Below, piece after piece: positions 9,796 through 19,349 of a stretch of 43,976 nucleotides of DNA; position 1 is the stretch's first letter; each line of letters opens with the position of its first letter. The position numbers and the translations under genes are program-made. The notes below the pieces were generated by a model. That model worked only from the letters and a program-made list of their open reading frames with translations, was not told the origin of the DNA and ran no database searches. This DNA is from an uncultured Pelagibacteraceae bacterium (lineage in GTDB: Bacteria; Pseudomonadota; Alphaproteobacteria; Pelagibacterales; Pelagibacteraceae): the NCBI GenBank assembly GCA_902595795.1, contig CACJRK010000009.1, positions 1-43,976 on the forward strand. The letters run 5' to 3'.

Positions 9796-10359
9796 TTATA
9801 CATTGATAAAAGTGTCTATTTTCCTTGTTATTTCTTCAATTTCTAAGCCTCCGTCAATCTCCTTAAAATTTGGATTCTCAGAGTAGAAATTTAGAACTGG
9901 TTGGGTTGTTTCCATATATTTCTCATACCTCCTAACTATAGTATTGGTGTCATCATCAGACCTATTTTCTATAATTTTTCTCTTCTCAAGTCTTTTGAGA
10001 ATTGTCTCTTTATCTACGTTAAGAAATAAAATTAAATCTATGCTTTGATTTGATTTTTTTAATAATTCTTCTAAGTTTTTAGCCTGGCTCAATGATCGAG
10101 GATATCCATCAAAGATTAAATTGTTTTTTTTTTGAGGATCTGATACTAAATTTTCTATAAGTCTATTAACAATATCATCACTAATAAATTTTCCATCAGT
10201 CATGTCATTTATAATAGCATTACCTATATCTGAATTTTTTTTGATTTCTTCTCTTAAAAGATCGCCCGTTGAAATTTGATAAGCCTTTAATTTGTTCACT
10301 AAATATTTAGACTGAGTACCTTTTCCAGCACCAGGTGGTCCAAATAAAATTATGTTCAC
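9796..10359 (-). CDS. adk: Adenylate kinase, short-LID form
   Basis: It interconverts ATP + AMP and 2 ADP. The P-loop FGPPGAGKGTQ starts at residue 5, followed by the AMP-binding motifs STGDLLREE and IFDGYPRSLSQA. The length is 187 aa against 214 aa in E. coli; the sequence passes from KRLEKRK to ENRSDDD with only a short lid and no zinc-finger LID, a form common in alphaproteobacteria. It starts directly after the secY stop codon. Confidence 0.95.
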   Translation of the reverse strand: MNIILFGPPGAGKGTQSKYLVNKLKAYQISTGDLLREEIKKNSDIGNAIINDMTDGKFISDDIVNRLIENLVSDPQKKNNLIFDGYPRSLSQAKNLEELLKKSNQSIDLILFLNVDKETILKRLEKRKIIENRSDDDTNTIVRRYEKYMETTQPVLNFYSENPNFKEIDGGLEIEEITRKIDTFINV

Positions 10360-11640
10360 TTACTTACCAAATTTAGTTTTTTTGATTAGTTGTTCATATT
10401 GAGAACTCATTAATCTTGTTTGTATCTGTGTCACTGTATCTATAGCTACAACAACAACAATTAAAATAGATGCACCACCCAAATAAAAAGGTATCGGATA
10501 ATTTGCAATTAGAAATTCTGGCATCAAACAAACTAAAGTTAAATATAAAGCTCCTATCGTAGTTAACTTTGTTAAAATATTTTCAATATATAAAGCTGTG
10601 CTTTCACCTGGTCTAATTCCAGGCACAAAACCTCCATATTTTCTAAGATTTTCAGCAGTTTCAGTTGGATTAAAAGTTATTGAAGTATAAAAAAATGTAA
10701 AAAATATTATTCCTGATGCATAAAGCAACATGTAAAGAGGCTGTCCTTGAGTGAAATAAGCGCTTAAATTTAAAAATGTTTCATTGTTAGAAAATGAAAA
10801 ATTTGAAAATGTTACTGGTAATAGTAAAAGTGCTGAAGCAAAAATCGCTGGAATTACTCCAGCCTGATTTATTTTGAGAGGTAAATGAGATGACTCTCCT
10901 CCATACATTTTGTTACCCATTTGTCTCTTTGGATAATTAATAATAATTTTTCTTAAAGCTCTTTCCATAAAAACAACAAACAATATTGTTAATATTAATA
11001 ATACAAATAATGATAAAATCATAAAAGTTGAAACTGCACCAGTTCTTCCTAGCTCAAAAGTTGTAACTAAAGCTCGTGGAATTTCAGCGACAATCCCTGC
11101 AAAAATTATTAGGGATATTCCATTGCCGATACCTCTTTGAGTTATTTGTTCTCCTAACCACATTAAAAATACAGTTCCTGCAACAATAGTTGTAACAGTA
11201 GTTACTTTAAAGAAAGCTCCTGGATTAATTACTAAATCTGCTGACGATTCTAATCCAACGGATAAACCATATCCTTGAACTGTTGCAAGCAACACTGTTC
11301 CATATCTAGTAATTTGTGTAATTTTAGCTCTGCCTGTTTCACCTTGAGCTTTTAGGTTTTTAAAATAGTCAGAAACCCCAGTCAAAAGTTGAACTATAAT
11401 TGCTGAAGAAATATAAGGCATTATACCTAATGCAAATATTGCCATTCTACTTACTGCACCCCCTGCAAAAACATTAAACATGCCTAGTAACCCTTTTTGA
11501 TTACCTTCCATCATTATTTTCAATTGTTCTGGATCTATACCTGGCAAAGGTACAAAAGTTCCAAATCTATAAACGGCTAAAATTAAAATAGTAAATATAA
11601 TTCTATTTCTTAAATCATTTGTTGATGATGATGCACTCAT
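10360..11640 (-). CDS. secY: Preprotein translocase channel subunit SecY
   Basis: SecY forms the SecYEG pore used by the signal-peptide proteins in the accessory region. Ten hydrophobic segments span 426 aa. The sequence RNRIIFTILILAVYRFGTFVPLPGID and the plug/pore region FNVFAGGAVSRMAIFALGIMPYISSAII are characteristic, as is the cytoplasmic loop ITQRGIGNGISLIIFAGI. It lies in the usual spc position between rplO and adk. Confidence 0.97.
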   Translation of the reverse strand: MSASSSTNDLRNRIIFTILILAVYRFGTFVPLPGIDPEQLKIMMEGNQKGLLGMFNVFAGGAVSRMAIFALGIMPYISSAIIVQLLTGVSDYFKNLKAQGETGRAKITQITRYGTVLLATVQGYGLSVGLESSADLVINPGAFFKVTTVTTIVAGTVFLMWLGEQITQRGIGNGISLIIFAGIVAEIPRALVTTFELGRTGAVSTFMILSLFVLLILTILFVVFMERALRKIIINYPKRQMGNKMYGGESSHLPLKINQAGVIPAIFASALLLLPVTFSNFSFSNNETFLNLSAYFTQGQPLYMLLYASGIIFFTFFYTSITFNPTETAENLRKYGGFVPGIRPGESTALYIENILTKLTTIGALYLTLVCLMPEFLIANYPIPFYLGGASILIVVVVAIDTVTQIQTRLMSSQYEQLIKKTKFGK

Positions 11641-11649
11641 ATAAACAAA

Positions 11650-12102
11650 CTATTTTTTTAATTGAATAGATCCACCAATTTTTTCTAGTTTTTCTATTGC
11701 TGATTTAGATGCAAGGTCAGCTTCAATATTAATTTTTTCTTTTACTTCCCCAGATCCTAAAATTTTTAATTTTTTTGAGTTTTTATTTATTAATTTAAGT
11801 TTTTTTAATAATTCTGAGTTTAATACTTCATTTGGATTAATGTTTTTTTTGTCTATGTAAGATTGAATTTTATCTAGATTTAAAATTGCAACATTCTCTT
11901 TTGATATTGGGTTAAAACCTCTTTTTGGAAGTCTTCTATATAATGGCATTTGACCACCTTCAAAACTTTTTATAGCTACGCCGGATCTAGATTTTTGACC
12001 TTTAACGCCTCTACCTGACGTTTTGCCTTTGCCAGAACCAATTCCTCTTCCAACTCTTATTTTAGATTTATTGATTTTTTCTCTATTATTTAAAGTAATC
12101 AT
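11650..12102 (-). CDS. rplO: 50S ribosomal protein L15
   Basis: L15 is an early 23S rRNA assembly protein. The glycine/lysine-rich N-terminal [26 protein letters not shown] and [15 protein letters not shown] are diagnostic; 150 aa is normal. Its ATG overlaps the rpsE stop (TAATG), which leaves no room for the rpmD gene that usually separates these two genes. Confidence 0.96.
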   Translation of the reverse strand: MITLNNREKINKSKIRVGRGIGSGKGKTSGRGVKGQKSRSGVAIKSFEGGQMPLYRRLPKRGFNPISKENVAILNLDKIQSYIDKKNINPNEVLNSELLKKLKLINKNSKKLKILGSGEVKEKINIEADLASKSAIEKLEKIGGSIQLKK

Positions 12103-12617
12103 TATCCTCTTTTTTCGATTATTTCAGAAATTTTTTTATTTCTAATTGCTGATATTTGTTTTGGTGAACTTTGTTTCATTAAAGCTTTCATTGTAGCTCT
12201 AATAACATTGTGCGCATTAGAAGTTCCCATAGATTTTGCAACAATATCTTTTACTCCTAAAACTTCGCATACTGCCCTAACAGGACCACCTGCAATAATA
12301 CCTGTTCCCTTAGAAGCTGCTCTTAGCACTATTCTACCCGAGCCATCTTTCGCCTTAACGTCATGATGTATTGTTCTGCCTTCTCTTAATGGTATATGAG
12401 TAAGTTTTCTTCTAGCCATCTCATTTGCTTTTTTTATAGCATCAGGTACTTGTTTTGCTTTTGCGTGAGCAATACCGATTTTACCTGCTTGATTTCCAAC
12501 TACTACAAGCGCTGAAAATCCAAATCTTCTTCCACCCTTAACAACTTTAGTAATACGATTTATGTGTACTAATTTTTCTAATATATCGTCAGTTTTTTTA
12601 TCTTTTATATTTTCCAT
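12102..12617 (-). CDS. rpsE: 30S ribosomal protein S5
   Basis: S5 acts in decoding fidelity and mRNA entry. The double-stranded RNA-binding segment [26 protein letters not shown] and [20 protein letters not shown] are intact; 171 aa is typical. It overlaps rplO by one base, follows rplR by 2 bp, and is followed by rplO instead of rpmD. Confidence 0.96.
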   Translation of the reverse strand: MENIKDKKTDDILEKLVHINRITKVVKGGRRFGFSALVVVGNQAGKIGIAHAKAKQVPDAIKKANEMARRKLTHIPLREGRTIHHDVKAKDGSGRIVLRAASKGTGIIAGGPVRAVCEVLGVKDIVAKSMGTSNAHNVIRATMKALMKQSSPKQISAIRNKKISEIIEKRG

Positions 12618-12619
12618 AA

Positions 12620-12976
12620 TTAAAATTCCATCCCGTTTTCTCTTAGAGTTTCTGCAAAAACTTTAATTCTACCATGATATTTATATGAACCTCTATCAAA
12701 GTAAATTTTAGTAATTTTTTTCTCTTGAGCTTTTTTAGCCAATTTTTGAGCAACCAATTTAGATAGTTCAGTTTTATTAACTTTGTCTGCTGATCTAAGA
12801 TCTTTTTCTACAGATGAAGCTGATAACAAGGTTACTTTTTTTGTATCATCAATTATTTGAGCTGAAATATTTTTTGATGATCTAGAAATACTTAATCTAA
12901 ATCTATCTTTTGAAGCAACTTTTTTAACTTTATTGCTAACTCGAAATCTTTTTCTGATACTAGTGTTTAATTTCAT
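12620..12976 (-). CDS. rplR: 50S ribosomal protein L18
   Basis: L18 binds 5S rRNA. The C-terminal [28 protein letters not shown] is the family signature and [18 protein letters not shown] the N-terminal core. At 118 aa it is normal. It shares one base with rplF. Confidence 0.96.
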   Translation of the reverse strand: MKLNTSIRKRFRVSNKVKKVASKDRFRLSISRSSKNISAQIIDDTKKVTLLSASSVEKDLRSADKVNKTELSKLVAQKLAKKAQEKKITKIYFDRGSYKYHGRIKVFAETLRENGMEF

Positions 12977-13515
12977 TATTTTTTCTTACCCTCTTTTTTA
13001 AGAACATATTGTCCTTTTTCTCGAACACCTTTTCCTTTGTAAGGTTCGATTTTTCTTAATGTTTTAATTTTAGATGCTACTTCACCAACTAACTGCTTAT
13101 CAGATCCTGTGATTTTTAATGTTGTTTGTTTTTCAACGGCAATTTTAATGCCTTCTGGTATATCAAAATTGATATCGTGGCTATAACCCAACTGTAAATT
13201 TAACTGATTTCCTTTTAAAGCTGCTCTATAACCAACACCAACTAATTCTAAAGTTTTTTCATATCCTTTGCTAGATCCAATAACGGCATTATTAATTAAA
13301 CTTCTATTCATGCCCCAAAGTCTTTTTGAGTTTTGATCTACTTTTTTTGGTTTAATAGAAATTTCTTTTCCTTCAATTATGTCTAAATTAAACATATCTA
13401 AATCAACATTTATTGATTTTTTTCCTAGAGGTCCTTCTATATTTATAATATTTCCTGCTAAAGCAACTTTTACTTTTTCAGGGATAGATATATTTATTTT
13501 ACCAATTTTAGACAT
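12976..13515 (-). CDS. rplF: 50S ribosomal protein L6
   Basis: L6 lies by the factor-binding centre. Two repeated L6 domains are visible; the second carries [22 protein letters not shown] and the C-terminal [19 protein letters not shown]-like signature ([18 protein letters not shown]). At 179 aa it is standard. One-base overlaps join it to rpsH and rplR. Confidence 0.96.
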   Translation of the reverse strand: MSKIGKINISIPEKVKVALAGNIINIEGPLGKKSINVDLDMFNLDIIEGKEISIKPKKVDQNSKRLWGMNRSLINNAVIGSSKGYEKTLELVGVGYRAALKGNQLNLQLGYSHDINFDIPEGIKIAVEKQTTLKITGSDKQLVGEVASKIKTLRKIEPYKGKGVREKGQYVLKKEGKKK

Positions 13516-13910
13516 TAAAATACCTTACAAATTATTTCGCCACCAACTTTTTGTTTTCTTGCATCTATATCAGTCATTACTCCTTTTGGAGTTGAAACAA
13601 TAGCAATTCCTAAACCATTATTTATTTTAGGTAAGCTATCGGCAGATGAAAAAATTCTTCTCCCAGGTTTTGATACTCTTTCAAAAGCACTAATTACTGG
13701 ATTACCTGAATGGTACTTAAGTTCTAATGATAGTATTGGTTTCTTTTCTTCAGAACTTACTTTAAAATCTTTAATAAAACCTTCATTTTTAAGTATATCT
13801 GCAATTTTTGTTTTAAAATTAGATGAAGGTAATTCTACTTTTTTATGATTTCTAGCTTGAGCGTTCTTCACTCTTGCAATCATATCTCCTATTGGGTCAC
13901 TTAAACTCAT
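13515..13910 (-). CDS. rpsH: 30S ribosomal protein S8
   Basis: S8 is a primary 16S rRNA binder and, in E. coli, the translational repressor of the spc operon. SDPIGDMIARVKNAQ at the N-terminus and GLGIAIVSTPKGVMTDIDARKQKVGGEIICKV at the C-terminus are diagnostic; 131 aa is normal. I could not see an obvious S8-like target hairpin at the rplN-rplX-rplE junctions, where genes overlap. Confidence 0.96.
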   Translation of the reverse strand: MSLSDPIGDMIARVKNAQARNHKKVELPSSNFKTKIADILKNEGFIKDFKVSSEEKKPILSLELKYHSGNPVISAFERVSKPGRRIFSSADSLPKINNGLGIAIVSTPKGVMTDIDARKQKVGGEIICKVF

Positions 13911-13921
13911 AATATTCCTTT

Positions 13922-14227
13922 CTACCAGCTAGATTTAACTAAGCCAGGTATCTTTCCTTGTAATCCTAATTGTCTTAATGCAATTCTTGAAATCTTTAAT
14001 TTTCTGTAAACACCATGAGGTCTTCCAGTAATCTCGCATCTATTCATAACTCTTGTTTTAGCCGAGTTTCTTGGGAGTTTAGATAATTTTTGTTGCGCTT
14101 TAAATCTTTCTTCTAATGGAATCTTTTTATCCATTACAATCTTCTTTAATGCTTGTCTTTTCTTATAAAGCCTATCTGAAAGCTTAATTCTTTTTTTATT
14201 TTTATTAACAGCGCTTAACTTTGCCAT
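13922..14227 (-). CDS. rpsN: 30S ribosomal protein S14, zinc-independent form
   Basis: S14 lies in the 30S head. The C-terminal half NRCEITGRPHGVYRKLKISRIALRQLGLQGKIPGLVKSSW is unmistakable. It is the long form (101 aa) with only one cysteine, so it lacks the CxxC pairs of the zinc-binding paralog. It is 2 bp from rplE and 11 bp from rpsH. Confidence 0.96.
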   Translation of the reverse strand: MAKLSAVNKNKKRIKLSDRLYKKRQALKKIVMDKKIPLEERFKAQQKLSKLPRNSAKTRVMNRCEITGRPHGVYRKLKISRIALRQLGLQGKIPGLVKSSW

Positions 14228-14229
14228 GT

Positions 14230-14784
14230 TTAATTATCTCCTTTTTTAATAAATGGAAAATTCATTTTTTCTAGTAATGCAAAACTATGCTCTTTATTTA
14301 TTGCTTTAATAACTATTACTATATCTAAACCTCTAACTTTGTCTGCTCTATCAAAGCTTACTTCTGGAAAAATTATATGCTCTTTAATCCCAAATGTATA
14401 ATTACCAAATTTGTCAAAGCCTTTCGGTGACAAACCTCTAAAATCTTTAATTCTTGGTAGTGCAATATTTACTAATCTATCTAAGAATTCATACATTCTA
14501 TTTTCTCTTAATGTTACTTTTAAACCAGCATTTGATCCTTTTCTGGTTTTAAAATTTGCTACTGATTTTTTAAATTTAGTTGTAACTGGTTTTTGTCCAG
14601 TAATTTTAGCCATATCTTCTTCGCATGATTTTAAAATCTTGGAATCTGTAGCATCTAAACCAAGACCCATATTTAAAACAATTTTCTCAATTCTTGGAGC
14701 CATATAAATATTTTTAAAACCAAACTGATCTTTTAATGCAGGCTGAATTTCTTTATTGAATATTTCTTTTAATCTTGGTGTCAT
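14230..14784 (-). CDS. rplE: 50S ribosomal protein L5
   Basis: L5 binds 5S rRNA in the central protuberance. The motifs NMGLGLDATDSKIL, ITGQKPVTTKFKKSVANFKTRKGSNAGLKVTLR and FPEVSFDRADKVRGLDIVIV identify it; 184 aa is normal. It shares one base with rplX. Confidence 0.96.
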   Translation of the reverse strand: MTPRLKEIFNKEIQPALKDQFGFKNIYMAPRIEKIVLNMGLGLDATDSKILKSCEEDMAKITGQKPVTTKFKKSVANFKTRKGSNAGLKVTLRENRMYEFLDRLVNIALPRIKDFRGLSPKGFDKFGNYTFGIKEHIIFPEVSFDRADKVRGLDIVIVIKAINKEHSFALLEKMNFPFIKKGDN

Positions 14785-15029
14785 TATTTTTTAGCCTCTT
14801 TTTTCTTAGCTGCTTTTTCATCAATTAGTTTTAAGTTAGAAATATGAATAAAGCTCTCCTTTGGAAAAATTCCACCTTTTTTCTCTTTTGTTGTTTTTAC
14901 GTGTTTTTTAACCATGTTTATTTCTTTAACTTTAGCTCTGTTGTTAGCTCTATCAATTTCAATAACTTCGCCTTCTTTTTTTTTATCTTTTCCAGTTAAA
15001 ACTCTTACTTTCAAACCTTTTTTAATCAT
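14784..15029 (-). CDS. rplX: 50S ribosomal protein L24
   Basis: L24 initiates 50S assembly. The KOW motif [37 protein letters not shown] is clear. At 81 aa it is shorter than E. coli L24 (104 aa) and ends in a lysine/alanine-rich tail ([11 protein letters not shown]), typical of the compacted proteins in this window. Confidence 0.95.
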   Translation of the reverse strand: MIKKGLKVRVLTGKDKKKEGEVIEIDRANNRAKVKEINMVKKHVKTTKEKKGGIFPKESFIHISNLKLIDEKAAKKKEAKK

Positions 15030-15397
15030 TATAAAACCTCTGGTGCCAATGAAATAATTTTCATTTGACCTCTACTTCTTAATTCTCTTGTAACTGGACC
15101 AAAAATCCTTGTCCCTACTGGTTCTCCTTTGTCATCTACTAAGACAGCGGCATTATTATCAAATCTTACTTTAGAACCGTCATTTCTGTGTATTCCTTTT
15201 TTAACTCTTACAACTACTGCTTTATGAACAGATCCTTTTTTAACTTTTCCTTTAGGTATCGCCTCTTTAACTGCAATTACAATTGTATCACCGATACTAG
15301 CGTATCTTCTTTTTGATCCACCTAAAACTTTAATGCACTCAATTTTTTTTGCACCAGTATTATCAGCTACTTGTAATTCTGTTTGAACACCAATCAT
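15029..15397 (-). CDS. rplN: 50S ribosomal protein L14
   Basis: L14 forms an intersubunit bridge. [37 protein letters not shown] and the C-terminal [28 protein letters not shown] are strongly conserved; 122 aa is exactly the usual length. It overlaps its neighbours by one base on both sides. Confidence 0.97.
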   Translation of the reverse strand: MIGVQTELQVADNTGAKKIECIKVLGGSKRRYASIGDTIVIAVKEAIPKGKVKKGSVHKAVVVRVKKGIHRNDGSKVRFDNNAAVLVDDKGEPVGTRIFGPVTRELRSRGQMKIISLAPEVL

Positions 15398-15633
15398 TAC
15401 TTTGTACTCTCCATAACTTGAAATTTTTTATTTTTAGAAAACGGCTTGCTCTCAATAATTGAAACTTTGTCACCAGTTTTGAACTTATTATTTTCATCGT
15501 GAGCGTTATAGTTTTTTCTAACTTTGATTACTTTTTTTAGAACAGGGTGAGAATATTTACGTTCTACCATAACCGTAACTGTTTTATTTGGCTTGTCGCT
15601 TACAACAACACCTCTGAGGATTTTTTTAGGCAT
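15397..15633 (-). CDS. rpsQ: 30S ribosomal protein S17
   Basis: S17 is an early 16S rRNA-binding protein. [41 protein letters not shown] is the OB-fold core and [19 protein letters not shown] the C-terminal signature; 78 aa. It overlaps the upstream rpmC by 8 bp, one of the larger overlaps in the operon. Confidence 0.95.
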   Translation of the reverse strand: MPKKILRGVVVSDKPNKTVTVMVERKYSHPVLKKVIKVRKNYNAHDENNKFKTGDKVSIIESKPFSKNKKFQVMESTK

Positions 15634-15817
15634 TTACTTTTCCTTTTAAAATTGTTTTTAATCTTGCTATTGTTTTTCTAGTTTCCCCAATTTTAGCAGG
15701 GTTTGTTACTTGTGAATTCATTTTTTGAAATCTAAAATTAAAAAGATCTTTTTTAAGTTTATCAATGTTCTTAGTAATTTCATCTTTTGATAATTTTTTA
15801 ATTTCTTGTTTTTTCAT
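15626..15817 (-). CDS. rpmC: 50S ribosomal protein L29
   Basis: L29 sits at the tunnel exit and helps bind SRP and trigger factor. The two-helix pattern with [35 protein letters not shown] is typical; 63 aa. The gene is linked by overlaps to rplP (one base) and rpsQ (8 bp). Confidence 0.94.
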   Translation of the reverse strand: MKKQEIKKLSKDEITKNIDKLKKDLFNFRFQKMNSQVTNPAKIGETRKTIARLKTILKGKVNA

Positions 15818-16227
15818 TATGAATATCTCTTAATTGTTTTAGTCTTTATAGGTAGCTTTGCTGATGCTTTATATAATGCTTCTTTAGCAATTTGCTCAGA
15901 AACGCCATCAACTTCGAATAATATTCTTCCTGGTTTTACTCTGCATGCAAAGAATTCTGGCGAACCCTTTCCTTTACCCATTCTGACTTCAATTGGCTTT
16001 TTTGAAACTGGTATATTTGGAAATATTCTTGTCCAAACTCTTCCTTGTCTTTTCATATGTCTTGTCAAAGCAACCCTGGCAGCTTCTATCTGCTTCCCCG
16101 TAACTCTTTCAGGTTGCAAAGCTTTTAAAGCATAAGCACCATAATTAATAGTACTAGCTCTTGTAGCGGTACCATGAATTCTGCCTTTATGAGCTTTTCT
16201 CCACTTTGTTCTCACTGGTTGAAGCAT
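15817..16227 (-). CDS. rplP: 50S ribosomal protein L16
   Basis: L16 is needed for the peptidyl transferase centre and A-site t[26 protein letters not shown] and [23 protein letters not shown] are diagnostic; 136 aa is the standard length. A long antisense frame over this gene is a shadow. Confidence 0.97.
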   Translation of the reverse strand: MLQPVRTKWRKAHKGRIHGTATRASTINYGAYALKALQPERVTGKQIEAARVALTRHMKRQGRVWTRIFPNIPVSKKPIEVRMGKGKGSPEFFACRVKPGRILFEVDGVSEQIAKEALYKASAKLPIKTKTIKRYS

Positions 16228-16907
16228 TATTGTTTACCCTCTTTTAGTGTTACTTTGTTTGTCTCTTGGCTAAATTCTTTTGCAAAAACCTCTCCTTTAT
16301 AAATCCAAACTTTAATTCCAATAATTCCATAGGTTGTAAGAGCCTCTGCTTCTGCATAATCAATATCAGCTCTTAAAGTATGAGACGGGATACTTCCATC
16401 TCTTAACCACTCAGTTCTTGCTATTTCATTTCCACCAAGTCTCCCACTTACTGAAACTTTAATTCCTTTGGCACCTAGTCTAATACATGATTGCATTGCC
16501 CTTTTCATAGCACGTCTATAAGAAATTCTTTTTACAAGTTGTTGTGCAATATTTTCAGCAACTAAATAAGCATTCGTTTCAGGTTTTTTTACTTCTTTAA
16601 TGTTTAAGTTTATTTCATTTGTTGTGAATTTTGAAAGATTATTTTTAATTTTATCTATATCACTTCCTTTTTTACCAATCACAAATCCTGGTCTAGAAGT
16701 ATAAATTGTGACATAACACTTATTAGATGTTCTTTCGATCATAACCTTAGATACACCAGAATTTATTACGTTTTTCTTGATGTATTCTCTTATTTTAAAA
16801 TCTTCGATTAAATAATTTCCAAAATCTTTTTTCTTAGCATACCATACAGAGTCCCATCCTCTGTTGACACCTAGTCTAAAGCCTACCGGATTAACTTTTT
16901 GTCCCAT
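16227..16907 (-). CDS. rpsC: 30S ribosomal protein S3
   Basis: S3 forms the mRNA entry tunnel and helicase site. [23 protein letters not shown] opens the protein, a KH domain with [21 protein letters not shown] follows, and the C-terminal S3 domain has [15 protein letters not shown]. At 226 aa it is normal. It overlaps rplV by 17 bp, the longest overlap in the ribosomal block. Confidence 0.97.
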   Translation of the reverse strand: MGQKVNPVGFRLGVNRGWDSVWYAKKKDFGNYLIEDFKIREYIKKNVINSGVSKVMIERTSNKCYVTIYTSRPGFVIGKKGSDIDKIKNNLSKFTTNEINLNIKEVKKPETNAYLVAENIAQQLVKRISYRRAMKRAMQSCIRLGAKGIKVSVSGRLGGNEIARTEWLRDGSIPSHTLRADIDYAEAEALTTYGIIGIKVWIYKGEVFAKEFSQETNKVTLKEGKQ

Positions 16908-17289
16908 GTTTCTCCATTTGTTTTGCTTCTGATAAAATTATTGTAACAGTTGACCATGGTTTTAATATTGGTGCTGCTCTTCCTTTAGCTCTTGGTCTAA
17001 ATCTTTTCATAACTATTTTTTTTCCACAATATGCCTCTTTAACTATTAATTTATCAATATCGTACTGAAAATTATTTTCAGCATTGGCAACTGCAGAGCT
17101 TATTGTTTTTCTAACATCTCTAGTAACTCTCTTTTCTGAAAACTGTAAATCTCTAATAGCAACATCAACTTTTTTACCAACGATACTTCTAAGTATTGGA
17201 TTTAACTTTCTAACACTTGATCTAATACCATTATTAATAGACTTCACTGTTTTTTCGTTAGATTTATCTATTTTCTTTTTCTTACCCAT
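16891..17289 (-). CDS. rplV: 50S ribosomal protein L22
   Basis: L22 lines the exit tunnel. [63 protein letters not shown] covers the core and tunnel loop. At 132 aa it is longer than usual (about 110 aa), with an N-terminal lysine-rich extension of about 20 residues. The 3' end overlaps the start of rpsC by 17 bp. Confidence 0.95.
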   Translation of the reverse strand: MGKKKKIDKSNEKTVKSINNGIRSSVRKLNPILRSIVGKKVDVAIRDLQFSEKRVTRDVRKTISSAVANAENNFQYDIDKLIVKEAYCGKKIVMKRFRPRAKGRAAPILKPWSTVTIILSEAKQMEKHGTKS

Positions 17290-17291
17290 AA

Positions 17292-17588
17292 TTATTTCTT
17301 CTCTGCTGTTGCTGGTTTAGCTTTTTTATCAGCTGGTGTATGACCAAAGAACGTTCTTGTTGGTGCAAACTCACCTAATTTATGTCCAACCATATCTTCT
17401 GAAATTGTAATTGGTATAAATTTTTTGCCATTATAAATTTGGAAACTTACCCCTACAAAATCAGGTAAAATTGTAGATTTTCTTGACCAAGTTTTAATAG
17501 GAATTTTCTTTGGATCGTCTTTATACTTATCAACTTTCTTCATCAAGCTTTCTTCTACAAACGGACCTTTCCAGACTGCTCTAGCCAT
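17292..17588 (-). CDS. rpsS: 30S ribosomal protein S19
   Basis: S19 lies in the 30S head with S13. [17 protein letters not shown] and the C-terminal [23 protein letters not shown] are diagnostic; 98 aa is slightly long because of a basic tail. One-base overlap with rplB. Confidence 0.96.
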   Translation of the reverse strand: MARAVWKGPFVEESLMKKVDKYKDDPKKIPIKTWSRKSTILPDFVGVSFQIYNGKKFIPITISEDMVGHKLGEFAPTRTFFGHTPADKKAKPATAEKK

Positions 17589-18427
17589 TATTTAGTATCC
17601 TTCCTCTTATTTCTTCTCTTTACTATAAATTTATCAGTTCTCTTATTATCTCGAGTTTTTAAACCTTTAGCAGATTGTCCTGTAGGTGAAACTGGATGTC
17701 TTCCTCCAGCAGATTTTCCTTCACCACCTCCATGTGGGTGATCAACTGGGTTTTTAACAACACCTCTAGTATGTGGTCTTCTACCTAACCATCTTGATCT
17801 ACCTGCTTTTCCAATTTTAATATTCTTTTGATCTGGATTACTTAAAATTCCAATTGTAGCTAAAGCTCTTGAATCTATTTTTCTCACTTCACCTGAGGCT
17901 AATTTTATTAAACTATAGTTACCATCTACACCACTAATAGTAACTGATGAACCAGCTGCTCTAGCAATTTTTCCACCTCCACCTGGTTGGATTTCAACAT
18001 TATGTATATTGATGCCAACTGGTATATCTTGCAATGGCATACAATTACCTACTTTAATTTCTTTTTTAGAACCGCTTTCAACTTTATCTCCAACTTTAAT
18101 TTTTTGTGGTGCCAAGAAATATGAGTGAGTACCATCTTCAAATTTAACTAACATAATGTAACATGATCTATTTGGATCGTACTCTATTCTTTCAACTGTA
18201 GCTTCCATGTCGAATTTTTTTCGATAAAAATCCACAAGTCTGTACATTTTTTTATGTCCACCAGCTCTATTAATAGAGGTAATATGGCCATTATTATTTC
18301 TACCTTTCATCGCATTTTTAGGTGTAACTAAGGTCTTGAATGGTTTACCTTTCCATAAACCAGTTCTATCAACTAAAATGGTACCTCTTGTAGATTTTGT
18401 ATATGGTTTAAAAGTTTTTAATGCCAT
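17588..18427 (-). CDS. rplB: 50S ribosomal protein L2
   Basis: L2 is essential for subunit joining and peptidyl transfer. The N-terminal [15 protein letters not shown] and the highly conserved [28 protein letters not shown], with the functionally important histidine, are intact; 279 aa. It lies 3 bp after rplW. Confidence 0.98.
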   Translation of the reverse strand: MALKTFKPYTKSTRGTILVDRTGLWKGKPFKTLVTPKNAMKGRNNNGHITSINRAGGHKKMYRLVDFYRKKFDMEATVERIEYDPNRSCYIMLVKFEDGTHSYFLAPQKIKVGDKVESGSKKEIKVGNCMPLQDIPVGINIHNVEIQPGGGGKIARAAGSSVTISGVDGNYSLIKLASGEVRKIDSRALATIGILSNPDQKNIKIGKAGRSRWLGRRPHTRGVVKNPVDHPHGGGEGKSAGGRHPVSPTGQSAKGLKTRDNKRTDKFIVKRRNKRKDTK

Positions 18428-18430
18428 TTA

Positions 18431-18724
18431 TTAAATTCCTGTTGTTAGATCAATACTTTGACCTTTTTTTAAAGTAATTATTGCTTTTTTATATCCAGAT
18501 ACTTTTACTTTTTTACCTCTGGTAACTTTTGTTCTGTTTTGTTTATTTATAATATTTATTTTAGTCACATTAACTTTAAATATTTTTTCAATATTTTTTT
18601 TTAAATTTTTCTTATTTGCACCATCTGGAACCTTAAATACAATTTTATTTAGTTCAGACAAGTTAGTTGATTTCTCAGTCACCACAGGTGATAGAATTTT
18701 GTCGTATAAGTGTATTTTTTCCAT
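18431..18724 (-). CDS. rplW: 50S ribosomal protein L23
   Basis: L23 is the docking site for trigger factor and SRP at the exit tunnel. DKILSPVVTEKSTNLSELNKIVFKV and the C-terminal GYKKAIITLKKGQSID match the family; 97 aa is normal. It is one base from rplD. Confidence 0.95.
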   Translation of the reverse strand: MEKIHLYDKILSPVVTEKSTNLSELNKIVFKVPDGANKKNLKKNIEKIFKVNVTKINIINKQNRTKVTRGKKVKVSGYKKAIITLKKGQSIDLTTGI

Positions 18725-18725
18725 T

Positions 18726-19349
18726 TTATGAATATCTCTTTTCTAATTCTTTCACTGAACTTTCTGTGAAAACAACTTTTTTAAATTTGATAATATCATA
18801 AGCACTAAAATGATTTACATCAGTAACTTTAACATTTGGAATATTTCTTACTGATTTTTCAATTTTTTCTTTTGAATTTTTATCTAAAATTATTAGTGAA
18901 TTTGTAATTTCAAGTTTATTAATAATTGAGTTCATCTCTTTTGTTTTTTTAATTTCAGAACTAAAATCATTTAAGATTAATAAATTTTTATTATTATTTT
19001 TTTCAGTAATTAATGAAGCTACGCTTAGTTTTTTTTCAGTTTTATTTAGTTTTCTTTTTTTGTACGCCAATTCACCTTTTGGTCCATGAGCAATACCACC
19101 ACCAACAAATATAGGAGCTTTTCTACTTGCATGCCTTGCACCACCTGTTCCCTTTTGAGCATATATTTTTGATGTTGGGCCTCTTACTTCATTTTGTTGT
19201 TTAGTTTTTGCGTGTCTTCCTTTGTAATTAGCATTCGTTTTGTAAAGAACAGCACTTACCAACTTGTAGTTAATTTTTGCTGAAAAAATATTATCTAAAA
19301 CTTCAATACTATCTTTTTTTCCATCTATACTAATTTTATCTAGTTTCAT
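18726..19349 (-). CDS. rplD: 50S ribosomal protein L4
   Basis: L4 lines the exit tunnel and, in E. coli, autoregulates the S10 operon. GRHAKTKQQNEVRGPTSKIYAQKGTGGARHASRKAPIFVGGGIAHGP is the tunnel-loop signature; 207 aa is normal. The C-terminal half is asparagine- and lysine-rich. No S10-type leader is visible because rpsJ follows fusA by 2 bp, so E. coli-type L4 attenuation is unlikely here. Confidence 0.96.
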   Translation of the reverse strand: MKLDKISIDGKKDSIEVLDNIFSAKINYKLVSAVLYKTNANYKGRHAKTKQQNEVRGPTSKIYAQKGTGGARHASRKAPIFVGGGIAHGPKGELAYKKRKLNKTEKKLSVASLITEKNNNKNLLILNDFSSEIKKTKEMNSIINKLEITNSLIILDKNSKEKIEKSVRNIPNVKVTDVNHFSAYDIIKFKKVVFTESSVKELEKRYS

